Below are positions 8,390 to 15,800 of a stretch of 64,000 bases of DNA, in pieces. Source of the stretch: a virus; IMG/VR virus record IMGVR_UViG_3300037116_000299, positions 62,001-126,000 of that record; one strand, 5' to 3'. A program made the translations under genes and the position numbers. Under the pieces are notes generated by a model. It was not told the origin of the DNA and searched no databases. It saw only the letters and a list, made by a program, of their open reading frames with translations. Position 1 is the stretch's first letter, and the number at the start of each line of letters is the position of its first letter.

Positions 8390-9474
8390 CAGCCCTCCTT
8401 GGCCGTTTCCCGCTGATAGCGGAACTCACATGTGGCCGCACTTCCCTGCTCGATCTCGGACCACTTGAAGAGGCACGGATCGGTCAGATAATTGGCGTAG
8501 GGATTGATCTCGAGCAGACGGGTCTTGAGGCGGTAGTACACTCCTCCGCTACCGCTGATCCAGGGATCGATCGTGCACGGGTTCACCGGATCCCGCTCTT
8601 CGCGCTCCAGGAACACGTCGAAGACCACCGAATCCACATGACACGCGTCACGGAACTCCAGGTCAAAGAATCGAGTAATCGCCTGCCGGATCTGAGCAGC
8701 GTACTTGCTGACCTCAGGATGAGTCGCCCGGTAGTTGTACTGACTGATGCCGACCAGTTCCCGATCCTTCATAAAGCAACGGAACTCGCACCAGTCCGGC
8801 ATCGCGATGCCCTTGCGGACAAAGATGTGAGGCGCATACTTCATGGCCAGCTGAGTCTGCAGATCCTCATAGATCCGCTCCGTGCCGGCCGTGAGCAGCT
8901 CGAAGGCCTGCTTGCCACTGGTGATCTGGCCATTAGGCACCTGGCCCCTGGCGTCGATACCCCAGTACATCGCGTCCTTGGGACTGCGCGAACCCAGGCG
9001 GATGAACGCCTTGTCGTAATGCCGGATCATGTGATCCAAGTGGTCGATCATCAGGTCCTTGATCGTCTCGTGGTTTTCCGGCGCGCTGAAGGCTTCACCC
9101 AGCTCGGCGTTGTAACTGCCCAGGGTCTCGGCTTGCCCCCGACTGAGCTTCAGATACATTGACGGAATCGAGAGATCCCGCAACGCCTTCGGCCAGTTCT
9201 CAAGGTAGGTCGGAAGCGACAGCTCCCACATCGAAGGCTTGGGCGCATACTTCTCATCCCGCGGCTTCTTCGACCACTCGTCGAACGCGGCCGCGTGCGC
9301 TGCCATCAGTGCCTTGGCGACCAGGATCCGTAAAGGGGACCCGGGTTCCAGAGTGTGGGGATTGATCTCGTGTAGCGGGACGCCGGCAACGCGGTTGCAG
9401 CCCTCACAAGGATGGGTGATGTGGCTGAGGCAGCCTGCGTGATCGCAGGGCTGTCCACGTTCCAGAACGGGCAT
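8389..9474 (-). CDS. CDC123-family ATP-grasp protein
   Basis: 361 residues resembling eukaryotic CDC123/D123, a divergent ATP-grasp family known as an eIF2 assembly factor with predicted ligase-like bacterial relatives. Matching blocks in order: FIRLGSRSPKDA (about 157-168), IFVRKGIAMPDWCEFRCFMKD (about 217-237), ELVGISQYNY, FDVFLE (285-290), LLEINPYANYLTDPCLFKW (320-338), carrying the R-x-S-K, E-F-R and D/E-N metal-binding positions. A CX4CX8CX2C knuckle at residues 10-26 precedes the fold. Start at 9474 chosen for TAGGAGACGCT. The substrate is unknown. Confidence 0.82.
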   Translation of the reverse strand: MPVLERGQPCDHAGCLSHITHPCEGCNRVAGVPLHEINPHTLEPGSPLRILVAKALMAAHAAAFDEWSKKPRDEKYAPKPSMWELSLPTYLENWPKALRDLSIPSMYLKLSRGQAETLGSYNAELGEAFSAPENHETIKDLMIDHLDHMIRHYDKAFIRLGSRSPKDAMYWGIDARGQVPNGQITSGKQAFELLTAGTERIYEDLQTQLAMKYAPHIFVRKGIAMPDWCEFRCFMKDRELVGISQYNYRATHPEVSKYAAQIRQAITRFFDLEFRDACHVDSVVFDVFLEREERDPVNPCTIDPWISGSGGVYYRLKTRLLEINPYANYLTDPCLFKWSEIEQGSAATCEFRYQRETAKEG

Positions 9475-9495
9475 AGCGTCTCCTAAAACAGCAAT

Positions 9496-9519
9496 GGCTC
9501 GCGTCATGAGGCGCGAGCC
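9496..9519 (-). terminator. intrinsic terminator after HNH gene
   Basis: GGCTCGCG and CGCGAGCC arms around CTCATGA-like loop, followed on the minus strand by CATTGCTGTTTT. It overlaps the last codons of the HNH gene and sits just before the CDC123-like gene. Confidence 0.6.
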
Positions 9520-9986
9520 TGGGGTACGACCCCTAACTTGTTGAGCATCGAGATGTCGAGTGTCCACACGTGCAGGCTCCGTTGAGCCCACAGTTCGAAC
9601 GCACCCTCAGCGTAGTAACGAGCGTCCGCCAAGGACCATTCGTTGACCTTCGCCAGGTGAGCCAAAGCTTCATTGACGCGGCCGCGGCTTTCCGCCAGGC
9701 CGATGTGCTTCACCTCGTGGCAGGACGGACACAGCGCCAGCATGTCGGTAAGCGCCTGGATTCGTTTCTGGTCGTGATACTGCCATTTCTCGTGGCATTC
9801 GACCGGCCACTTGGGCCCCACACCGTTGCAGATCTCGCAGCGATAGTGCGCCTTGCGATAGGCCATCCGCTTGATCCGGGTCCACATCTCGGCCGTGACT
9901 TCCGATCGCACGTTCGAGAACCAACACGTGGATGGCACTAGTTCGATCGTGAGTCTGGGCGGTGTTAGTCCGTCAATACCTGGCAT
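9504..9986 (-). CDS. HNH-type nuclease-like protein
   Basis: 160 residues with CEICNG, ECHEKWQYHD and LCPSCHEVKHIG: two zinc-binding cysteine pairs around the His-containing core of an HNH fold. Free-standing HNH proteins in phages are homing endonucleases or packaging partners; context does not decide. Preceded by a 195-bp intergenic stretch. Confidence 0.75.
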   Translation of the reverse strand: MPGIDGLTPPRLTIELVPSTCWFSNVRSEVTAEMWTRIKRMAYRKAHYRCEICNGVGPKWPVECHEKWQYHDQKRIQALTDMLALCPSCHEVKHIGLAESRGRVNEALAHLAKVNEWSLADARYYAEGAFELWAQRSLHVWTLDISMLNKLGVVPQARAS

Positions 9987-10100
9987 GAATTCCTTTCACA
10001 ACGATCAAGCCTTCCCTTCCCACTCATAGAAGCGTCCGTATCGATCCGGCAGCAGCTACAGGTCTAAGTGCGGGTCTAATCTCCAAGGGAAGACCTGACC

Positions 10101-10138
10101 CGAGCAGGAGCCGAGGTTCTGTAGGCTGGTCCTGCTCG
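10101..10138 (-). terminator. hairpin in 9987-10181 intergenic stretch
   Basis: CGAGCAGGA and TCCTGCTCG arms, 20-nt loop, placed after the stop of the ASCH-like gene at 10182. Only a weak T tract follows. Nothing else is seen in 9987-10181. Confidence 0.5.
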
Positions 10139-10181
10139 TTTCCGGGGTTTCCTGATGTAAGGACCGCCGGGAGATCAATCT

Positions 10182-10520
10182 CTAATCCAACGTCACTTCA
10201 AAGGCCAGTAGCGGCACCTTGTCGTGGTGGCTCTGGAGCGTAAACTCCTGACAGCCCATCAGCTCGGCTTCCCGCCGGCTGGTTGCGTAGGGGAACACGT
10301 TCCTCCACGGCATCTTGAGCAACAGGTCGTTGATGCTGGATATCTCCCAGACCGACTTCACTGTGCCCCAACGGGACGGCCCGCTGTAGCCGCGGCGCAA
10401 CTCGACGCGGCGGCCAACCCGAACATGCTTGAACTGGAAAGAACCTAGGCGCCGGCGGACCTCGATGGTCTTGCCACAGCTGAACTGCTCAAAGCAGAAG
10501 GCGGCAAGCGGTACGAACAC
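10182..10520 (-). CDS. ASCH/PUA-like RNA-binding domain protein
   Basis: About 112 residues. GKTIEVRRRLG, a G-R-x-V-x-L-RRGYSG strand pair, W..V..VWE and a closing LLAFEVTLD follow the ASCH layout (small PUA-like barrel thought to bind RNA or modified nucleotides). Start is uncertain: GTG 10520 lies just after the upstream stop, while a longer frame to 10589 would overlap the previous gene by 65 bp. Confidence 0.68.
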   Translation of the reverse strand: MFVPLAAFCFEQFSCGKTIEVRRRLGSFQFKHVRVGRRVELRRGYSGPSRWGTVKSVWEISSINDLLLKMPWRNVFPYATSRREAELMGCQEFTLQSHHDKVPLLAFEVTLD

Positions 10521-10524
10521 ACGA

Positions 10525-10701
10525 TCAAGGGGTGTCTTCAAGTTCGACCTCGATCCCGTCGAAGATCTCTCGCGCGTCTTCATACTCACCCTCGACGTGC
10601 GTCTTTGATGTAACGGTGTTCTGCTTCATTTTGAAGCCGCGACGTTCCAGTTCCTGCAGGACCAGGCGTTCTAACTCTTCCTTGGTGACAACGATCTTCA
10701 T
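10525..10701 (-). CDS. small acidic protein
   Basis: 58 residues, starting MKIVVTKEELERLVLQELERRG: a helix that resembles the short degradation- or partner-binding helices of small phage proteins, then an acidic tail. Start overlaps the upstream stop by ATGA-type coupling. Unknown function. Confidence 0.65.
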   Translation of the reverse strand: MKIVVTKEELERLVLQELERRGFKMKQNTVTSKTHVEGEYEDAREIFDGIEVELEDTP

Positions 10702-10877
10702 GACTCCCTCGCGACAGGCCCGCGACCCACCTGCGCAACCTTGTTGCATGGAAAGCAGATGTAGAAGCTGGGATCCATAAATGGATCGTTCTTCTTGCAT
10801 AACAGCGTCACAGTTCCGCGGCAGTCAGGGCAGGAGGTACCTTGGGCAAGTTGCAGAATGAACTTCGATTTCGCCAT
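10698..10877 (-). CDS. zinc-ribbon micro-protein
   Basis: 59 residues beginning MAKSKFILQLAQGTSCPDC, with CPDC and CFPC pairs about 25 residues apart, a zinc ribbon. Start ATG 10877 has a GGAGACG-like site. A P-box lies about 45 bp upstream. Confidence 0.65.
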   Translation of the reverse strand: MAKSKFILQLAQGTSCPDCRGTVTLLCKKNDPFMDPSFYICFPCNKVAQVGRGPVARES

Positions 10878-11007
10878 CTAACGTCTCCTCAACTGATTCT
10901 TCTACCCGATCGCGAGTTCGCCTATAAGGCGAACACCGCAGATGGTTGATCACCGCGGCGGCAGCGGTTACCACGCCTGTTGCTACTTCGGCACAGATGA
11001 TGCACAT
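10825..11007 (-). CDS. doubtful small ORF
   Basis: 60 codons from an ATG with GGAGT upstream (MCIICAEVATGVVTAAAAV, a Cys pair and an Ala-rich hydrophobic stretch). It overlaps the next gene by 53 bp and its second half contains a P-box with a palindrome, so only its first part looks gene-like. Either real with an unusual 3' overlap, or a chance frame. Confidence 0.4.
   Translation of the reverse strand: MCIICAEVATGVVTAAAAVINHLRCSPYRRTRDRVEESVEETLDGEIEVHSATCPRYLLP
10923..10940 (-). promoter_or_regulatory. P-box before 10698-10877
   Basis: Minus-strand TGCGGTGTTCGCCTTATA, about 45 bp before the zinc-ribbon gene. It is inside a 19-bp near-palindrome (10916-10934, GTTCGCC and GGCGAAC arms), the same arrangement as the copy before recD2. 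Confidence 0.45.
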
Positions 11008-11010
11008 GGT

Positions 11011-11379
11011 TTACTCCGGTTCCACTCGCACGCGGTCGAGCCCGCGCGAGATCATGCCCAGCGCACGCGCCGCGGCCGTCGACAGGTCGATGACTCGATC
11101 CCTCTTCACAGGTCCGCGATCGGTGATTTGAACTTCTACAGATTTCCCAGTCCGCAGGGATGTCACCCTGGCCCAGGAGCCGAGGCGCAATGTCCTCGAT
11201 GCAGCTGTCAGCTTGTTCTCGTCAAAGACCTGCCCGTTCGCCATGCGGCGCCCAGGCTTGTACTTGCCGTAGTAGGTGGCAATCCCGACCACGGAACGAG
11301 TCACTCTTTGAGCGGCTACCGTCGTGACCAGGGCAAGAACCAGGAGAAAGCTGCAGATCGTCTTGCGTACAGCGATCAT
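11011..11379 (-). CDS. RlpA-like secreted protein (double-psi barrel)
   Basis: 122 residues. A signal peptide of about 24 residues (MIAVRKTICSFLLVLALV, cut after AAQ) precedes a double-psi beta-barrel: GIATYYGKYKPGRRMANGQ, then LTAASRTLRLGSWARVT, and VQITDRGP...RVIDLSTAAA. This is the RlpA core that acts on or binds peptidoglycan. No lipobox Cys is seen, so it should be secreted rather than lipidated. Start has ACAAGGAGAATTGC. In a phage it could aid lysis or cell-wall remodelling. Confidence 0.85.
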   Translation of the reverse strand: MIAVRKTICSFLLVLALVTTVAAQRVTRSVVGIATYYGKYKPGRRMANGQVFDENKLTAASRTLRLGSWARVTSLRTGKSVEVQITDRGPVKRDRVIDLSTAAARALGMISRGLDRVRVEPE

Positions 11380-11396
11380 GCAATTCTCCTTGTGAG

Positions 11397-11522
11397 TTAG
11401 TTCCTCTGCAGGATGACGCACTGCGGATGAGGTTTCAGCGTTTCCGGGATCGGGTCATTGACCGTCTTGTACCAGGCGCCGCGGCGGAGATCCACCATGG
11501 TTTGTTTCGACAACATTCCCAT
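11397..11522 (-). CDS. 41-residue protein
   Basis: MGMLSKQTMVDLRRGAWY then a Pro-rich end, stop just before the Shine-Dalgarno of the RlpA-like gene; GAGGAC precedes the ATG. Between here and tRNA-Gln (11523-11719) there is no gene; a TTGCCA and TATAAA pair near 11630-11660 on the minus strand could be a promoter, weakly. Confidence 0.5.
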   Translation of the reverse strand: MGMLSKQTMVDLRRGAWYKTVNDPIPETLKPHPQCVILQRN

Positions 11523-11719
11523 GATGTCCTCGATGGAATTGGTTCCGGGTACTCTCCCCCGGAGTCACACCACTTCAGGCTTGCGCCCGCCCAGGTGTCG
11601 GGTACATCATCCGCTACGCTTTATACCCTGTCTCTGCATGGGGACTGGCAAGCCAGCCGGTCGAACGAGGAGATGGATTTCTCCATGCGCGGTTCATCCC
11701 GTCCTGTTAGGCTTGATGT

Positions 11720-11793
11720 TGGTTGGGGAGCAGGGATTCGAACCCCGATCGAGCGCGTCAGAGGCGCTTGTCCTACCGTTGAACGACTCCCCA
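11720..11793 (-). tRNA. tRNA-Gln (CTG)
   Basis: All four arms fold. Acceptor TGGGGAG pairs with CTCCCCA, discriminator A, encoded CCA. Anticodon loop CTCTGAC gives CTG; T1:A72 is typical of Gln. D arm GTTCAACGGTAGGAC, T arm with GTTCGAAT. Confidence 0.93.
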
Positions 11794-11802
11794 ATGTGCT
11801 AC

Positions 11803-12264
11803 TTAGCGGATGATTCCGTACAGGTCGAGATGACCGATCGCAGGATCTACCTGCGCAAAGGTCGTCGGCACCGTGCAGATCGCTGTCATGACGCGGCCCT
11901 TCGTTCCATAGAACTCTGGGTTGACATCGGAGAAGGTGAAAACCGTAACCAATTCACCAAGCTCCTTGAGGACCTTGGCCAATTCCCGACTATTCCGAAC
12001 CGACAGGACGATGGTAGTCATCTCCCGATAGCCTTCATGCCAGTTCTCGTTGCGGAGGAGCAACCTGGGTTCAGCCGGAGTGCAGGAAAGATGCTCGTTC
12101 TCCATCTTGCGGGCGACATGCGCAACCTGAGCCATCAAACGGCCAGGTTCCATCGGGATACGGGTGGTGACGGTGGCCTTGCGTTCCTTGGTCGTAACGA
12201 GCACCGATTCAGGCACGATCACATAAATGCGCGGGGGCTCCGGCAGTAACTTCTTCTTCTTCAT
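11803..12264 (-). CDS. peptidyl-tRNA hydrolase 2 (Pth2)-like
   Basis: 153 residues. The Pth2 fold, mostly archaeal and eukaryotic, frees tRNAs from stalled peptidyl-tRNA. Seen: PGRLMAQVAHVARKM (the G-K-x-A-A-Q-x-x-H-A motif, with M for one Ala), a strand-helix TIVLSVRNSRELAKVLKELGE, and the closing TAICTVP (family: T.lai.P). The central DAG.T block is degenerate (SDVNPEFYGTKG). Adjacent to tRNA-Gln and part of the tRNA and ribosome upkeep set. Confidence 0.75.
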   Translation of the reverse strand: MKKKKLLPEPPRIYVIVPESVLVTTKERKATVTTRIPMEPGRLMAQVAHVARKMENEHLSCTPAEPRLLLRNENWHEGYREMTTIVLSVRNSRELAKVLKELGELVTVFTFSDVNPEFYGTKGRVMTAICTVPTTFAQVDPAIGHLDLYGIIR

Positions 12265-12282
12265 ATTGTCCTTTGTTGCCGC

Positions 12283-13011
12283 TTAGGATGCGCGGCCTTC
12301 ACAGGCTGGCTGGCCACAACAGCAGGTGGTCTCGCCACACGCTGTACGTCCCTTGCTCTGTACGGGCAGAATGGAGGATGCAAACACGACCCGACGTGCG
12401 ATCGCGTACATCACCAACTGCGCTTTGTTGTGGACGCCCAGTTTCTGGTACGTGTTGAACTTGTGAACTTCCACCGTCTTCACACTGATGCCCAGCATGA
12501 TGGCGATCTCCTTCACCGTGTTGCCTTCGGCCAGGAGCTTGAAGACCTCGCGCTCGCGCGGGGTCAGCTGATCGATCTTTGAGACCATAGCAGGGTTGCC
12601 GATGAACCGATCCGCCGCCGGCATGTACTTCGTCCCGCGGTGAACCCGTTCAATGGCAACCTGCAGCTCGGCGCAACTAGCTGTCAGCTCGACGACTCCG
12701 TCGGCGCCGGCCTTGACGGCCTCGATGACATGTTCTTCCTCGCCGTTCGCGGCCAGGAAGATCACCCGAAGCGTCCGATGTTGCTGGCGAGCCCACCGGG
12801 CTGCGTCATACGGATTTGGACCCGGGATCGTTGCGTCGAGAATCAGGATATCTACACCCAGGTTCACCGCCTCTTCGGCTGCCTCCCTGGCATCCCCGAA
12901 GTCGGCGAGGACGCGAATCGCGTCACTCTTGGTGAGGGTTTCCCGTACACACTCCCGCAGGAGGGTATGCTTATCGGCGATCACACAACGAATCACTAAA
13001 ACTCCAGACAA
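12283..13011 (-). CDS. NarL/LuxR-type response regulator
   Basis: 242 residues: receiver domain (about 6-125) and LuxR HTH (about 148-212, LTPREREVFKLLAEGNTVKEI). The phosphoacceptor candidate D59 (LILDATIPG) is present, but the conserved Thr is replaced (FLAANG) and no Lys follows the GADGVV segment, so phosphorylation control may be lost. The C-terminus adds a cysteine-rich tail (CGETTCCCGQPAC). Transcription regulators of this kind are uncommon in phages; probably acquired from a host. No partner kinase is nearby. Confidence 0.88.
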   Translation of the reverse strand: MSGVLVIRCVIADKHTLLRECVRETLTKSDAIRVLADFGDAREAAEEAVNLGVDILILDATIPGPNPYDAARWARQQHRTLRVIFLAANGEEEHVIEAVKAGADGVVELTASCAELQVAIERVHRGTKYMPAADRFIGNPAMVSKIDQLTPREREVFKLLAEGNTVKEIAIMLGISVKTVEVHKFNTYQKLGVHNKAQLVMYAIARRVVFASSILPVQSKGRTACGETTCCCGQPACEGRAS

Positions 13012-13089
13012 CTCAACGTGAGCCGGGTATAGGTGTCAGCAACTCAAACAATCTAACCCGGTTGTCAAGAACAATCCAATCCCACTAAG

Positions 13090-13380
13090 GCGTGAGGTCG
13101 CTAATCGACCACCACGAGGGAGGAAGGCTCCCGGGCTTTCACCGGGATGCAGGCGACTGAGTATTCAAGTTCAACCCTTACTTGATGCCTTGTTAGGCAG
13201 CAGCGAGATACGCTGCCTCGAATGCCGCGGCCGGAGCCGGGAAAGCGAGGACTTCTGCGGTCTTGCTGGCGAGGTAACCCGTGGTGTTGGCAGTTATTCG
13301 TCGTGGTCTCCCATATCGCGGGCGGCCGACTCGGCGCGTCACCATCTTGTTCCGTATCCCGTCGAAGCCGTGACGGGCCC
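13090..13380 (-). ncRNA. ssrA: permuted tmRNA, coding piece (tag RNA)
   Basis: Ribosome-rescue RNA. The 5' end GGGCCCGTCACGGCTTCGACGGG at 13380 is the tmRNA 5' signature. The tag frame starts at GCC 13291 after AATAACT (compare the usual AUAGUC before the resume codon) and stops at TAA 13193: 32 residues, ANTTGYLASKT... ending AAYLAAA, a protease-type tail. Two hairpins follow (CCCGG..CCGGG near 13120-13140, GGTCG..CGACC near 13092-13106). The 3' end is approximate. Confidence 0.88.
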
Positions 13381-13429
13381 ACCTCAAAGCTCTTGTCCTA
13401 TTGGGACAGTGGTTCAAAAGAGCGTCGAG

Positions 13430-13560
13430 GTGGACCCGGCGGGAGTCGAACCCGCGTCCGAAACGAAGAAGAAGATGTGTGTCTTTTCACGAGCGTTTTA
13501 GTCCATCCGTTTCCAGCGGACCAAACCCCATTGCTGGGGAAACTTGTTATGTCCACCTCC
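13430..13560 (-). ncRNA. ssrA: permuted tmRNA, acceptor piece
   Basis: Transcribed before the coding piece, so the gene is circularly permuted. The 3' part TTTCGGACGCGGGTTCGACT then CCCGCCGGGTCCA is the tmRNA T arm and acceptor. CGGGTCC pairs with GGGCCCG of the coding piece, and the helix continues through the 49-nt spacer (CACCTC with GAGGTG), giving 12 continuous pairs in the precursor. CATCTTCTTC also pairs with GAACAAGATG of the coding piece (helix P2, one mismatch). Only CC, not CCA, is encoded. A pseudoknot-like GGTCCGC...GGACT lies upstream. The 5' end is approximate. Confidence 0.87.
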
Positions 13561-13590
13561 AGAGAATCGCATCGGGAAAGACATTGAGGT

Positions 13591-13609
13591 ATAGGGCGAA
13601 CCCCTTAGA
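13591..13609 (-). promoter_or_regulatory. P-box before tmRNA
   Basis: Minus-strand CTAAGGGGTTCGCCCTATA, ending about 30 bp before the acceptor piece; it spans the stop codon of the gene at 13605. Fits the consensus at nearly every fixed position. Confidence 0.7.
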
Positions 13610-13901
13610 CTTCGAGGTGCGTAAGCAGCTCAGTCCGTATCGTGCAACTGGCCGGCACGCCGTGACGGCCGCTGCCCCACTGCACTTGAACCTGGCCGTG
13701 AAACCCGCTCTGCCAGTTCGGACTGATCTTCAGGTCCACTGTGTGGCAACCCGCGTCCTTGCAGAGCTGCAGCACCTGGCGGCATAGCTCGGCGATGGTC
13801 GCAGGAAGCACGGGAGTCTGAAGCACCTGCAGATCGCAGGTAAGGCACTTCAGGGTGTCGCCCGCCGGGCGCGGATGTTGACAGATACAAAACTCGCTCA
13901 T
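13605..13901 (-). CDS. small Cys-containing protein
   Basis: 98 residues with CICQHP and CLTCD near the N-terminus (possible zinc site), then a helix (IAELCRQVLQLCKDAGCHTVD) and a beta stretch. Overlaps the upstream frame at 13898 by four bases. Unknown function. Confidence 0.72.
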   Translation of the reverse strand: MSEFCICQHPRPAGDTLKCLTCDLQVLQTPVLPATIAELCRQVLQLCKDAGCHTVDLKISPNWQSGFHGQVQVQWGSGRHGVPASCTIRTELLTHLEV

Positions 13902-14100
13902 GATCCTCCTGCGGCTACTTCAGCTGTCACTTCCAACTGGCCTTCAAGGTCGGAGTCGCATTGACGTGCATCCTGTGCCCATTCCCAATAGCCAGCTCGA
14001 GTGTCGCCGTTGGCAACCTCATACTGCCAATCCTTGACTGGGTACAGAGAAATCTCGATCAGCGGGCCCGCGATGCCATCCTTAGCGCAGCTGCAACTAA
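13898..14100 (-). pseudogene. 5'-truncated phage gene at island edge
   Basis: Open frame giving [18 protein letters not shown] and [15 protein letters not shown], coupled to the next gene by a four-base overlap, so its 3' half is a normal phage gene. No in-frame ATG or GTG with a ribosome site exists; the frame runs backward into the forward XRE remnant at 14105. The simplest reading is that the island removed its start. Exact break point not determinable. Confidence 0.5.
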
Positions 14101-14104
14101 CAGG

Positions 14105-14326
14105 AGCAAACCCCTGAATGCAGCGCAGATACAAAAGCGCTTTGGGGATAAAGTTCGCGCAGCCAGGCTTGAGAAGGGCATTTCACAAGAGTCTCTCGCG
14201 TTTGTGTCTGACCTGGACCGGGCTTATATCGGCGGAGTTGAAAGAGGCGAAAGAAACATTAGCCTGTTCAATATCTAAAAGATAGCTCGTAGCCTTAATG
14301 TTCCAGCGAAGGACCTGCTGTCTTAG
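14105..14326 (+). pseudogene. broken XRE-family regulator
   Basis: Forward strand. The frame encodes [20 protein letters not shown] then [29 protein letters not shown], a complete HTH_3 core, then TAA at 14276, then KIARSLNVPAKDLL and TAG. Relatives have Y-K-I-A here, so one Tyr codon has become a stop. In addition the only ATG with a ribosome site (AGGAG at 14102, ATG 14118) is in another frame. Probably dead, or makes a 50-residue HTH fragment. Confidence 0.65.
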
Positions 14327-14379
14327 TTGGCGCCGCGAGAACTGAACGGAAATGTGGTCATGTCCGCGGCATCTTCGTT

Positions 14380-14393
14380 GGGTTCAATTCCAG
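14380..14393 (+). repeat. 14-bp direct repeat, left copy
   Basis: GGGTTCAATTCCAG, identical to 19731-19744. It resembles the T arm of a tRNA, as att cores do. The stretch 14327-14529 contains no gene; it also holds a second T-arm-like GGATTCGAATCCCC near 14411. Confidence 0.5.
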
Positions 14394-14529
14394 AATGATT
14401 TGACCGGATTCGAATCCCCGCAGCGCATCCTTTAGGCTGTTCTTTGACCCCTGACACCGGATTGGGGCGGCGAGCCCCTCCTGTACATTCGATTGCACTA
14501 TGAGCGATCTACATCCGATATTCCAGCAC

Positions 14530-15426
14530 CTATCGTAGAACCCACCATGGATTCTCCGTGATTCCGTCAGGAAGGTGCTTCAGGCTGTGGATGGCGATCC
14601 TGAAAAGGATATTGGAGACTGGGCCGCCTCCTAGGATTAACGTGCCCAGGAGAAAGGATCCCACTCTTTTTCCGGTGCTTATGCCCGCGCTTTGCGTAAG
14701 GGATACGTTCTTTAGGGACATCTCAACTCCATACATCAGGGCCGCTACTCCTCCAAAGCCAAAGCTTATAGTCCATCCCTCTGTCCACGCATCAGAAAAC
14801 CAGAGGCTTGGATGGATGAGCACATATCCTGTGCTTATCAACTCCAACCAAATGTAATAGACCCCTGTAGGCACAATCGAAATCCATGCGTACAGCGCCA
14901 GCCACAGCCACAACCAATGGCGATGACGGATTCCAGTGAGCACGTCCATAAACTCAGCGTCTGTTCGCGCGTTCTTTCCCAATGCAGTTCCAATAAGCCC
15001 AGACAGTAACGTCAACGCCGCCATTCCGAGAATGAACTGCCCCGTCGTTGGAACATAGCCGAATATTGAGACCGAAGAGGAGACATCACTCGGAACGAAG
15101 TGAAGTAGTGAGAGCATACCTCCCGAGAGGATTAGGGACGAGACAATGCCCACGACCCACGGGCCCCTTTTTACAAGAGTTACCGCAACAGCAACTCCGA
15201 TGCTTATTCCGACAGCCCACATCAGATTGGTCACGGCCTCATAGTCGTCTGGGCTACCTTCATGCAGAAACCTAAAGCCCATCGTCATTGCCCCAGCTGC
15301 CGCCATGCCGTACCAGATGGCAATCAGCAATGAGGCGATAGGATGTAAGCCTTCGGGCTCAGCGCGCGAGGGATCCTGAAAGATAGGAGCGGATTCGACT
15401 GCGGATGTATCGCCCGTTCTGTCCAT
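14530..15426 (-). CDS. multi-pass membrane protein (island)
   Basis: 298 residues from MDRTGDTSAV (AGGAG upstream of 15426). About six to seven membrane segments, for example LLIAIWYGMAAAGAMTMG, ISIGVAVAVTLV, WVVGIVSSLILSGGMLSLL, WLWLWLALYAWISIV. A soluble N-terminus of 30 residues. No family recognised. Codon use and lower GC match the island, not the phage. First of three membrane proteins downstream of the kinase and TPR genes. Confidence 0.8.
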   Translation of the reverse strand: MDRTGDTSAVESAPIFQDPSRAEPEGLHPIASLLIAIWYGMAAAGAMTMGFRFLHEGSPDDYEAVTNLMWAVGISIGVAVAVTLVKRGPWVVGIVSSLILSGGMLSLLHFVPSDVSSSVSIFGYVPTTGQFILGMAALTLLSGLIGTALGKNARTDAEFMDVLTGIRHRHWLWLWLALYAWISIVPTGVYYIWLELISTGYVLIHPSLWFSDAWTEGWTISFGFGGVAALMYGVEMSLKNVSLTQSAGISTGKRVGSFLLGTLILGGGPVSNILFRIAIHSLKHLPDGITENPWWVLR

Positions 15427-15437
15427 TAAGGAATCTC

Positions 15438-15800
15438 CTATGACAAGTCCAGCTTCTTCGGCACTATTAAGCTGTATATGACCCAAACAACAAAGAAAGC
15501 CCCTGTCAATACATTGACAATCTCCCAATCCGATCTCGACATGCGGACTGGTAACAGAGGATTGAACAGAACGGCGATCGCACCAAATACCCAGACCCAA
15601 AGAAGGTTTCCTTCTGCGTGGCGCTTGGTTGCGGCGAATGCTGAGGCCATGCAGATTAGAAGCCTCAGAAGGACATAAAACGCGTAGGGCCACCGAGTAG
15701 CCGCCGCGGTGAACAGAACAAGGGCACAGATTCCCAGCAATGCGGTCTCGCCTTTGATGAGGCTATCCCCTGGCGCGCCTTGTTTATCCGATCCTGTCAT
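15438..15800 (-). CDS. small membrane protein, DUF6804-like (island)
   Basis: 120 residues, four hydrophobic segments. LFNPLLPVRMSRSDWEIVN followed by a last membrane helix is the kind of signature seen in DUF6804 proteins (F-N-P-x-x-P-V...R..W). Ends 11 bp before the next gene, so likely one operon. Confidence 0.7.
   Translation of the reverse strand: MTGSDKQGAPGDSLIKGETALLGICALVLFTAAATRWPYAFYVLLRLLICMASAFAATKRHAEGNLLWVWVFGAIAVLFNPLLPVRMSRSDWEIVNVLTGAFFVVWVIYSLIVPKKLDLS

Noticed and set aside
13193-13417. 74-codon protein gene ending AAYLAAA
   Set aside because: It is the tmRNA coding piece read backward past its 5' end; only the last 32 codons are the tag.
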